Positions 1 to 5,036 of a stretch of DNA of 5,036 bases are shown in pieces; the first letter of the stretch is position 1, and every line of letters begins with the position of its first letter. The position numbers were made by a program, and so were the translations under genes. A model generated the notes under the pieces. That model ran no database searches, had not been told where the DNA came from, and saw nothing but the letters and a program-made list of their open reading frames with translations. Source of the DNA: Lentisphaeria bacterium. GTDB lineage: Bacteria > Verrucomicrobiota > Lentisphaeria > Victivallales > GWF2-50-93. The stretch is from NCBI GenBank assembly GCA_020056205.1, contig JAGVIF010000198.1:1-5036 (forward strand). The letters are read 5' to 3'.

Positions 1-82
1 TATACTCTATAAGGTTGAAAATTTAACATAGATTGCGAAGATTTTGAGAATTGATTCGTATTTCGATATTCGAATCTCGAAT

Positions 83-112
83 TTGGATCGTGGGCGAAGC
101 CCGCCTTAAAAT
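83..112 (+). promoter_or_regulatory. Weak candidate promoter for the kinase-decarboxylase pair
   Basis: TTGGAT (83-88) and TAAAAT (107-112) are separated by 18 bp. The -10 hexamer differs from the sigma70 consensus at one position, while the -35 matches only its first three bases. A start near 119 would give a leader of about 60 nt before the kinase ATG. Other weak pairings are possible in this AT-rich leader, so this is only a candidate. Confidence 0.25.
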
Positions 113-159
113 AACGCTTTTAGATGAAATATATCGTTCGCGTGTTATTTTAGACGAAA
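107..159. repeat. Imperfect inverted repeat overlapping a 12-nt direct repeat in the kinase leader
   Basis: Two signals overlap just upstream of the kinase ribosome-binding site. The arms TAAAATAACGC (107-117) and GCGTGTTATTTTA (140-152) are complementary apart from a 2-nt bulge in the right arm, with a 22-nt loop. A direct repeat TTTTAGAYGAAAY occurs at 118-130 and 148-160, exactly 30 bp apart and differing at the two Y positions. Both lie downstream of the candidate promoter, so they could form leader RNA structure or bind a protein. Short AT-rich repeats like these also arise by chance. Confidence 0.35.
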
Positions 160-164
160 CGAAC

Positions 165-168
165 GAGG
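165..168 (+). promoter_or_regulatory. Ribosome-binding site that fixes the kinase start
   Basis: GAGG at 165-168 lies 9 nt before the ATG at 178, a normal Shine-Dalgarno distance. The in-frame TTG at 169 directly abuts this motif and would have no usable spacing, so the ATG at 178 is preferred. Confidence 0.7.
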
Positions 169-177
169 TTGATCGAA

Positions 178-1851
178 ATGACAGACATTATATTCGCCTG
201 CAATCATTGCGGAATGGAAATCAGTTCCGGCGGCAATCCGGCTGGCGGCATTGTTCGCTGTCCTCAATGCGGCAATGCCATCACTACCCCCCAAAAGTTG
301 ATTTTGCAGGGGATGACTATTGGGGATTATAGTCTGGAAAGTCTGTTGGGGGCAGGCGGAATGGGCGAAGTATGGCTTGCGAATCAAAAATCTCTCGGGC
401 GCAAAGCGGCCGTCAAAATTCTCTCCCAAAAATTTTCAGGGAATTCCGAATTCATAGCCCGGTTCATTCGCGAAATGAAGCTTGTGGGACTCCTTGATCA
501 CCCAAATATTGTGAGGGCTTATGAAGCGGGTTACGACAAAGGTTTTTATTTTCTCGCGACATTCTACGTTAAAGGAAAAACTCTGGAATCAATTCAAAAT
601 GACGGAAAAATTTTTGATGAGAAAGCTGCCCTTGAAATAGTTGCGAAAGTGGCTGAGGCGCTGAAATACGCCTGGACTAAACACAGCGTCCTCCACCGAG
701 ACATAAAACCGGCGAATATTATGATAGATGATGAGGGCGCGGTGAAACTTGTGGACATGGGAATTTCGAAAACACTTGGCAAATCCGATTCGCTCACTAT
801 GACGGGGGTTATTTTGGGAACTCCATCCTATATGAGTCCTGAACAGGCAATGTCGGAAAAAAACATAGATCACAGAAGCGACATTTATTCACTTGGCGCA
901 ACGCTTTACCATATGATGACCGGAGTTGTTCCCTACCAAGCCACAAACGCGATGGGAATCATTGCCCGGCATATTTCAGAGTCTCTGCCCTCGCCGAGAA
1001 AAATTAATCCGGCAATTTCTCCGGGCGCTGAGGCGCTCTTAAACAAGATGATGGCGAAAGATAAACACGGACGCCAGGAGACATGGGACGAACTTATTGA
1101 AGACATTAAAGCTGTTCTTGGGGGCGCCCTTCCCTCAAAAGTGGAAAAAGAGAAAGAAAATCTGATTTTGAAAAACAACGCGGCGATCAAAGCTGTTCTT
1201 CCGGAGACTCGGAGAAAATTGGGAATCGCGGGCGGTATTTTGGGCATAGCGCTGCTTATTGCGGCAATCCTCGTGTTCGTAGGGAGAACCGGACAAAACA
1301 CAAAGTCCGGCGAAGATTCCCCTTTCTCTCAAATTGAGAGCGAAAAAAAAAGCGGAGACGAAATATCTTCTTATCCGGTTTCTGTTCCGGAGAAGAAGGC
1401 TGTCATTCCTGAAGCTCCGGCATTTCCCGTGGAACCGGAAATCAATCCGTTGAATTTGCCGCAAAATGATTCCGGGACCGCAGACGCCTCAAAAAACAGC
1501 GATATGCCGCATATGGACGATGACAAAAAGAACGCCCCGCGTAAACATCCCGCATTCCTTGATTTGGATGATGAGAAAAAGGCGCGTATCAAAGAAATTG
1601 CCGCCAGAGACAAAAAAGGGCTTAGGACTCTTAAAGAACTTGCCTTGAAGGGTGGGCATACGAGAGCTGAAATGTTCTTGAAATCCAAGGCCTTGAGACT
1701 CAAAACCGAAACTGAGGCTAAAACCATACTGAACGAAGAACAATTTGCCATTTTCACAACTTATCTTGAGGAAGAACGACGAAAAGAATTTAAAGAATTG
1801 ATGTCGAATTTCAGTGAAAAACGCCGTGATAAAAGAAACACAAAAGAATAG
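178..1851 (+). CDS. Transmembrane Hanks-type Ser/Thr protein kinase with N-terminal zinc ribbon and Spy/CpxP-like C-terminal region
   Basis: A 557-residue membrane-anchored kinase, predicted to phosphorylate Ser/Thr on cytoplasmic targets. An N-terminal zinc ribbon has CxxC pairs at C8/C11 and C28/C31. The kinase domain (about 51-315) is complete: glycine loop GAGGMGEV 58-65, ATP-binding K80, helix-C E99, catalytic HRDIKPAN 173-180 with D175, metal-binding DMG 193-195 in place of DFG, activation segment GTPSYMSPEQA 214-224 with T207, T209 and T215 as possible phosphosites, and DIYSLG 235-240. One hydrophobic span (about 349-368), with R345, R346 and K347 on its inner side, places the C-terminus outside the cytoplasmic membrane. 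A Pro/Glu/Lys-rich linker follows, then a charged helical region (about 457-557) with LTxxQ-like motifs at 463-467 and 518-522. All catalytic residues are present, so activity is likely; the ligand and substrates are unknown. The next gene starts 12 bp after the stop. Confidence 0.93.
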   Translation: MTDIIFACNHCGMEISSGGNPAGGIVRCPQCGNAITTPQKLILQGMTIGDYSLESLLGAGGMGEVWLANQKSLGRKAAVKILSQKFSGNSEFIARFIREMKLVGLLDHPNIVRAYEAGYDKGFYFLATFYVKGKTLESIQNDGKIFDEKAALEIVAKVAEALKYAWTKHSVLHRDIKPANIMIDDEGAVKLVDMGISKTLGKSDSLTMTGVILGTPSYMSPEQAMSEKNIDHRSDIYSLGATLYHMMTGVVPYQATNAMGIIARHISESLPSPRKINPAISPGAEALLNKMMAKDKHGRQETWDELIEDIKAVLGGALPSKVEKEKENLILKNNAAIKAVLPETRRKLGIAGGILGIALLIAAILVFVGRTGQNTKSGEDSPFSQIESEKKSGDEISSYPVSVPEKKAVIPEAPAFPVEPEINPLNLPQNDSGTADASKNSDMPHMDDDKKNAPRKHPAFLDLDDEKKARIKEIAARDKKGLRTLKELALKGGHTRAEMFLKSKALRLKTETEAKTILNEEQFAIFTTYLEEERRKEFKELMSNFSEKRRDKRNTKE

Positions 1852-1854
1852 GAG
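1850..1854 (+). promoter_or_regulatory. Decarboxylase ribosome-binding site overlapping the kinase stop codon
   Basis: AGGAG at 1850-1854 shares its first two bases with the kinase TAG stop (1849-1851) and lies 9 nt before the ATG at 1864. Ribosomes terminating on the kinase message would sit on this site, so translational coupling is likely. No promoter is visible in the 12-bp gap. Confidence 0.8.
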
Positions 1855-1863
1855 AAACTTACA

Positions 1864-3012
1864 ATGCCGTCTCAAGGGCTTTTGCGCAAATTGGCGAAAA
1901 AACATGGAACTCCGCTGCTTGTCGTTGACCATGAGGTGATTAGAGAGAATTACGCGACTTTCAAAAGGTATTTGCCGCGCATTCAGGCGTATTACGCGGT
2001 AAAAGCGTTCGCGGATCCTGTTGTTGTCAAAACATTGTTTGATGTCGGGGCGAGTTTTGATGTTGCCTCTATGCCGGAATTCAAGATAGTCTACGAAAAA
2101 ATCAAGGACATGCCTCCAAAACGAAGACAGGACTGGATATGGGATAAAATAATATACGCTCATCCAATCAAAGCCGACAGCACATTGCGCGAACTTGATG
2201 AATACAAGCCGTTGGTCACATACGATAATCCGGATGAAATACGCAAGATAAAAAAATACGCCCCTCATGCCGGACTTGCCCTAAGGCTGAAAGTTCCAAA
2301 TACCGGCGCGATGGTGGAGCTTTCCTCAAAATTTGGAGCTTCTCCCGGGGAGGCGGTTGATTTGATTCTCGAAGCGGACAAGGCCGGGCTTGTGGTCGAG
2401 GGGCTGAGTTTTCATGTAGGCAGTCAGACCACGAATTTTGAAAATTATGTTCAGGCGATAAATCTTGCCGCTAATATTTTTCAGGAAGCTAGGGACAGGG
2501 GATATAACAAAATGAACCTGCTTGACATAGGGGGCGGTTTTCCTGCCCCTTACGATTCAAGCGTCAAGCCGTTTCGAGAATTGGCGCACAAGATAAATGC
2601 CGAACTCAACCGCCTTTTTCCGAAAGAGATTCAGATACTCGCCGAACCAGGAAGATTTATGGTTGCCACCGCCGTAACAGCGGTTTCGGGTATCATCGGA
2701 AGGGCGATTCGCGACGGAAAACTCTGCTATTACATTGATGACGGAGTTTATCACACATTTTCGGGAATTATATTTGATCATTGCCACTATCATCTCAGGG
2801 CATTCAAAAAAGGCGCCGGACAAATATGCACGGTATTTGGACCGACATGCGACGCGCTTGATGTCATCTCGATGGCCGAAGAATTGCCGTCAAATCTTCA
2901 GATAGGCGACCTGCTATACAGCCGGAACATAGGGGCTTACAGCATCGCGTCCTCAACATTTTTCAACGGTTTTCCGCCTGCGAAAATCACGCATATTAAC
3001 AGAACCGCATAA
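1864..3012 (+). CDS. Fold-type III PLP-dependent decarboxylase, probable ornithine (possibly lysine) decarboxylase
   Basis: A 382-residue alanine racemase-fold decarboxylase, most like eukaryotic-type ornithine decarboxylase, which converts ornithine to putrescine in polyamine synthesis. By comparison with that family: K47 in YYAVKAF forms the Schiff base with PLP; H184 in HVGS stacks on the cofactor; GGGF 223-226 and EPGR 261-264 hold the phosphate and pyridine nitrogen; FGPTCDALD 325-333 supplies the cross-subunit catalytic C329 and substrate-binding D330; Y359 in GAY contacts the phosphate; and FNGF 367-370 closes the sheet domain. The active site is made across a dimer, with the protein cytoplasmic. 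The CD motif favours a basic diamine-forming substrate over meso-diaminopimelate, but ornithine and lysine cannot be told apart here. Oddities are F49 where the family usually has Asn after the PLP lysine motif, and a short insertion at about 82-94 containing WIWDK. It follows the kinase with a coupled start, so it is probably co-transcribed with it. Confidence 0.92.
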   Translation: MPSQGLLRKLAKKHGTPLLVVDHEVIRENYATFKRYLPRIQAYYAVKAFADPVVVKTLFDVGASFDVASMPEFKIVYEKIKDMPPKRRQDWIWDKIIYAHPIKADSTLRELDEYKPLVTYDNPDEIRKIKKYAPHAGLALRLKVPNTGAMVELSSKFGASPGEAVDLILEADKAGLVVEGLSFHVGSQTTNFENYVQAINLAANIFQEARDRGYNKMNLLDIGGGFPAPYDSSVKPFRELAHKINAELNRLFPKEIQILAEPGRFMVATAVTAVSGIIGRAIRDGKLCYYIDDGVYHTFSGIIFDHCHYHLRAFKKGAGQICTVFGPTCDALDVISMAEELPSNLQIGDLLYSRNIGAYSIASSTFFNGFPPAKITHINRTA

Positions 3013-3014
3013 CC

Positions 3015-3046
3015 CTAACCCGTTTTTCGCGCGAAAAACGGGTTAG
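3015..3046. terminator. Perfect 32-bp palindrome between convergent genes, probable bidirectional terminator
   Basis: The arms CTAACCCGTTTTTCGC (3015-3030) and GCGAAAAACGGGTTAG (3031-3046) are exact reverse complements with no spacer. The palindrome starts 3 bp after the decarboxylase stop and directly abuts the stop of the opposite-strand gene. This position suits a shared terminator for both transcripts. No T-run follows the stem on either strand; the only T-run lies within the stem. It is therefore not a canonical intrinsic terminator, and could instead be an RNA-stabilising hairpin or a protein-binding site. Confidence 0.6.
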
Positions 3047-4036
3047 TCACTTGCCTATCTTAATTTGGCTCAATTCAGTGTCGTTCGGGGCATATTTTGG
3101 TGAATAGAACGCGAAGCCGTCGTCAATCATTTTCCTATTGAGATACTCATCGTTGGAATATAATTTTGCGGTAACACGTTTATAGCGATCTAATCCGGTG
3201 GGAATGACTTTGACTTCACGTCCGGAGTATTTTTCATTGAGAGCCTTTTCGATGCCCTGATGCAGATCTTTGTTTTCTGCCGGGACTATGCCGTATGCGC
3301 AAAGTTTTATTTTTTCTCCGCTGTCCTTCAAAACATAAACTGTAAAGGATTTTTCATTGACCTTGATTTGGCTTATTTTCGCCGCGAATTCTTCATTTAA
3401 GTTAATCTGCGTATTCGTTGTCTTGTCCGTCTTTGGCACATCTTTGATGTTCTTCCTCAAAAAATCATCTATGTCGGCTACGTCTTTTTTTGAAAGCGTG
3501 TTGGGTTCCGGCTTTTTTTCCTCCTTTTCGTCCGGACTTGTGTTGCCGCGGGATGAAACTGCCGGAATGCTGTTTTGCTGATTAAGATTGAGGGCGGTGT
3601 CCGCAACTTTGTTTTCAATCGGAAGAGCAAACACGAGGACAAAACCGTCTTTTTGAACAACTTTGTCCGCATGCACAAGGAAAATCATGGAACACTTTCT
3701 TTCCTCCTGATATGGCCCTATTTTCCAATTTGCGCTGTCGTAAGGAATAGACTCTCCGACAGCGACGCATCTGTAGTTTTCGGGGCCATTCGCATTTTTA
3801 AGAACGTAATCGTAAAAACTCAACTGCCTGCCTGCATCAAGTAAAATTTCGAGTTTGACAAACGACATTCCGTCTGTCAAAAGTTCAGGAAAAACAGTTG
3901 AGATATCTTTTGGCGGCTCTCCCTTGTAAGCCTCAAAGGAAAGAATCTCTCCGGACCTGCATCTTTGCGCCGTCTCTGAAATTAAGCAGGAAGCGGAAAT
4001 TAAAAACACGCAAATTAAAAAAAACGTTTTTCTCAT
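3047..4036 (-). CDS. Exported protein with unrecognised N-terminal domain and degenerate SNase-like C-terminal domain
   Basis: A 329-residue protein with an N-terminal signal peptide: RK at 2-3, a hydrophobic core at about 4-20, then polar sequence from about 21. C17 is not in a good lipobox, so soluble export is more likely than a lipoprotein. Residues about 28-140 form a probably beta-rich domain that I do not recognise, with C90 and C115. A Lys/Glu/Pro/Thr-rich linker follows (about 141-215). Residues about 216-329 resemble the thermonuclease (SNase) OB-fold: beta strands around VNEKSFTVYV, a long helix at about 258-270, then DRYKRVTAKLY and YLNRKMIDDGFAF. Against staphylococcal nuclease, catalytic R87 matches R287, but R35 becomes K244, the E43 position is shifted or lost near E254, and the calcium ligand D21 becomes K229. 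The final helix is missing. Hydrolytic activity is therefore doubtful. The start is supported by AGGGG (4043-4047) 6 nt upstream. The gene converges on the decarboxylase and diverges from the J-domain gene. Confidence 0.75.
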   Translation of the reverse strand: MRKTFFLICVFLISASCLISETAQRCRSGEILSFEAYKGEPPKDISTVFPELLTDGMSFVKLEILLDAGRQLSFYDYVLKNANGPENYRCVAVGESIPYDSANWKIGPYQEERKCSMIFLVHADKVVQKDGFVLVFALPIENKVADTALNLNQQNSIPAVSSRGNTSPDEKEEKKPEPNTLSKKDVADIDDFLRKNIKDVPKTDKTTNTQINLNEEFAAKISQIKVNEKSFTVYVLKDSGEKIKLCAYGIVPAENKDLHQGIEKALNEKYSGREVKVIPTGLDRYKRVTAKLYSNDEYLNRKMIDDGFAFYSPKYAPNDTELSQIKIGK

Positions 4037-4090
4037 CGTTCACCCCTGATTTTTTGGGATTGTTATTTTCTCTCTTTTATTACTTTTTCT

Positions 4091-4096
4091 ATTTTA
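4091..4096 (-). promoter_or_regulatory. Possible -10 element for the SNase-like gene
   Basis: Read on the minus strand, this is TAAAAT, one mismatch from the sigma70 -10 consensus. It would give a leader of about 48 nt before the start at 4036. No convincing -35 is present 16-18 bp upstream, so activation or a different sigma factor would be needed. Weak call. Confidence 0.22.
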
Positions 4097-4106
4097 CAGC
4101 ACAAAC

Positions 4107-4127
4107 GTTAGGAAATTGTTAGGGAAA
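4107..4127. repeat. Short direct repeat with 11-bp period in the divergent intergenic region
   Basis: GTTAGGAAA (4107-4115) and GTTAGGGAAA (4118-4127) start 11 bp apart, about one helical turn. They lie 12 bp upstream of the -35 of the J-domain promoter and on the upstream side of the divergent SNase-like gene. The arrangement, with half-sites repeated every 11 bp, resembles binding sites of OmpR/PhoB-type response regulators, but the sequence is not a known box. Only two short copies are present. Confidence 0.3.
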
Positions 4128-4139
4128 AGTTTATTAATC

Positions 4140-4167
4140 TTGAAAAAAGCGGCAACTCGGATAGAAT
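4140..4167 (+). promoter_or_regulatory. Sigma70-type promoter for the J-domain gene
   Basis: TTGAAA (4140-4145) and TAGAAT (4162-4167) are separated by 16 bp. The -35 matches the consensus at five of six positions and the -10 at five of six. Transcription would begin near 4174 and give a leader of about 65 nt that contains the whole 4181-4221 inverted repeat. This is the strongest promoter candidate in the window. Confidence 0.6.
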
Positions 4168-4180
4168 AGACACGCCAAAT

Positions 4181-4221
4181 GTAAATATTCACTGAAGGAC
4201 GGGGGTTCAGTGAATATTTAC
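4181..4221. promoter_or_regulatory. Perfect 16-bp inverted repeat with 9-nt spacer in the J-domain gene leader
   Basis: The arms GTAAATATTCACTGAA (4181-4196) and TTCAGTGAATATTTAC (4206-4221) are exact reverse complements around the spacer GGACGGGGG. Each arm ends in a 9-bp quasi-palindrome, TTCASTGAA (4188-4196 and 4206-4214), so the element can also be read as two dimer sites 18 bp apart. It begins about 7 nt after the predicted transcription start and ends 17 nt before the ATG, leaving the weak ribosome-binding AGG (4226-4228) outside the stem. It could be a repressor operator or a leader RNA hairpin. It has no following T-run, so it is not a simple attenuator. Confidence 0.75.
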
Positions 4222-4238
4222 CCGCAGGTTGACGCGCA

Positions 4239-5036
4239 ATGAAAGATTACTCGCAATACGATTTTTATTCTATCCTGGCGGTTGAGAAGGACGGCGATTT
4301 CGCGCAAATCAAAAAGGCTTATTACAGGCGCGCGAAGGATTGTCATCCTGATCTTCACGGAGGAGCCATTGAAAAAGAGGAAGAATTCAAGCTGGTTGTC
4401 CTGGCTTTCGACATCATTTCCGATCCGGATAAAAGAAAGATTTATGATTCGAAAAGATTTTCCGCGCCGGAACGATGCCCTGAAGATTTTGAGGAATCAG
4501 AATTTTCCGTGATGGACAGTTCCGCGGACGACATGCTTGAAGAGTTGATAGTAGGCAATGATCTGCCGGAGGACACAACTTTGGCGACTTTGTTCCGGGA
4601 TCTGCAAAGGACGGAAGTTTTCATGTCCTTTAGAGAGGGAAAGAATTTATACAGCGCGAAATATTATTCCGGCGCCAACCGCCTTTTTAAAAGGGTCGTG
4701 AATATTTCCCCGCGCAATATTCTCTACAGATATTATCTTGCGAGGACTTACGCCGTTTTGGGGGATTTTTCTTCAGCCGGAGCCGAGTATCGTTTCGGAA
4801 TTGAGCTTGGCGAAAAGAGAATCCCGCCGCAGAAGCTCGTCAAATTTCACGGAGAGCTTGATTTCGTCAGGCAGAAAAAAAATCCGTGGTGGCGGACTAT
4901 TCTCTCCTGCTTTGATCAAAAACGAGAAAGCAGCGTCTTTTTTGACGCCGAAGGCGATATGGTGTCGGAGACGAATCGGGCGATAAAAAACATAAGCCGA
5001 GAGAGACGAAAAAAGGAATTGGAATCGGAAAAAGAA
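4239..5036 (+). CDS. J-domain (DnaJ-like) co-chaperone with TPR-like repeats, 3' end outside the window
   Basis: An open frame of 266 codons runs off the window edge. The J-domain occupies residues about 7-70: YDFYSIL, a helix II with IKKAYYRRAKD, the diagnostic HPD loop at 36-38, and the closing KRKIYD at 65-70. HPD is the motif that stimulates the ATPase of DnaK-type Hsp70. No Gly/Phe-rich segment or CxxCxGxG zinc repeats follow, so this is a class III J-protein rather than DnaJ itself. Residues about 71-125 are acidic and rich in Ser, Asp and Glu. Residues about 130-192 look like TPR helices (GKNLYSAKYYSGANRLFKRV and then YYLARTYAVLGDFSSAGAEY), a likely protein-binding platform. The visible end is strongly basic and helical. 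No signal peptide or membrane span is visible so far, so it is probably cytoplasmic. The ATG at 4239 follows AGG (4226-4228) by 10 nt. Client proteins and the C-terminal domain are unknown. Confidence 0.85.
   Translation, partial: MKDYSQYDFYSILAVEKDGDFAQIKKAYYRRAKDCHPDLHGGAIEKEEEFKLVVLAFDIISDPDKRKIYDSKRFSAPERCPEDFEESEFSVMDSSADDMLEELIVGNDLPEDTTLATLFRDLQRTEVFMSFREGKNLYSAKYYSGANRLFKRVVNISPRNILYRYYLARTYAVLGDFSSAGAEYRFGIELGEKRIPPQKLVKFHGELDFVRQKKNPWWRTILSCFDQKRESSVFFDAEGDMVSETNRAIKNISRERRKKELESEKE

Noticed and set aside
1..82. Tail of an upstream gene at the left edge
   Set aside because: All three plus-strand frames meet stops within the first 31 bases (10-12, 24-26, 29-31), and nothing recognisable is encoded; only AT-rich sequence and a TATACT at 1-6, with no -35 visible, are present.
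169..177. TTG at 169 as the kinase start, three codons earlier
   Set aside because: It directly abuts GAGG with no spacing, whereas the ATG at 178 has a normal 9-nt distance, and the extra residues add nothing to the zinc ribbon.
51..332. A plus-strand open frame of 93 codons overlapping the kinase start
   Set aside because: It overlaps the zinc-ribbon coding region in another frame, has no clear ribosome-binding site and no recognisable motif.
1489..2268. A 259-codon minus-strand open frame across the kinase-decarboxylase junction
   Set aside because: It is antisense to two strongly supported genes, has Phe/Arg/Ser-rich low-information sequence typical of a shadow frame, and shows no domain motifs.
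3981..3989. Lipoprotein attachment at C17 of the SNase-like protein
   Set aside because: The residues before the Cys are S-A-S, lacking the aliphatic -3 residue of a normal lipobox, so a plain signal peptide is more likely.
4181..4221. Calling the dyad a true CIRCE element
   Set aside because: The 9-nt spacer and location fit, but the arms do not match the TTAGCACTC/GAGTGCTAA consensus.
4282..4986. Short plus-strand open frames at 4282-4512 and 4738-4986
   Set aside because: Both lie inside the J-domain gene in other frames and are Arg/Ser-rich shadows; the real frame has the HPD motif and continues to the window end.

Overview
The window comes from a bacterium with moderate, slightly AT-leaning base composition. 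It holds four protein genes and no RNA gene, insertion sequence or CRISPR array that I can recognise. A Hanks-type Ser/Thr kinase with an N-terminal zinc ribbon, a single membrane span and a DMG version of the DFG motif suggests the Planctomycetes-Verrucomicrobia-Lentisphaerae group, perhaps Lentisphaerae-like. The eukaryote-like ornithine decarboxylase and the J-domain/TPR protein fit that. This placement is inference from protein style, not from a marker gene.

Layout. Positions 1-177 are a non-coding leader with a weak promoter candidate and short repeats. A transmembrane Ser/Thr kinase (178-1851, +) is followed after 12 bp by a fold-type III PLP decarboxylase of the ornithine decarboxylase type (1864-3012, +). 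The Shine-Dalgarno sequence of the decarboxylase overlaps the kinase stop codon, so the pair looks like a translationally coupled operon. A perfect 32-bp palindrome (3015-3046) almost fills the 34-bp gap to a convergent gene (3047-4036, -). That gene encodes an exported protein with an unrecognised N-terminal domain and a degenerate, C-terminally short nuclease (SNase)-like domain. A divergent intergenic region (4037-4238) carries a good sigma70-type promoter, a short direct repeat with 11-bp period, and a perfect 16-bp inverted repeat with a 9-nt spacer in the predicted leader. This leads into a J-domain protein with TPR-like repeats (4239 to the window end, +), which is cut by the window edge.

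How the parts may work together. The kinase carries an extracytoplasmic tail with two LTxxQ-like motifs resembling the Spy/CpxP/ZraP family, so it may read envelope state; its co-transcription with a polyamine-forming enzyme suggests the two are expressed together. The J-domain gene has an operator-like dyad whose geometry, but not sequence, recalls the heat-shock CIRCE element. I see no clear undescribed multi-gene system. The best leads are the dyad before the J-domain gene, the Spy/CpxP-like sensor tail of the kinase, and the probably non-catalytic SNase-like protein ending at the palindrome.
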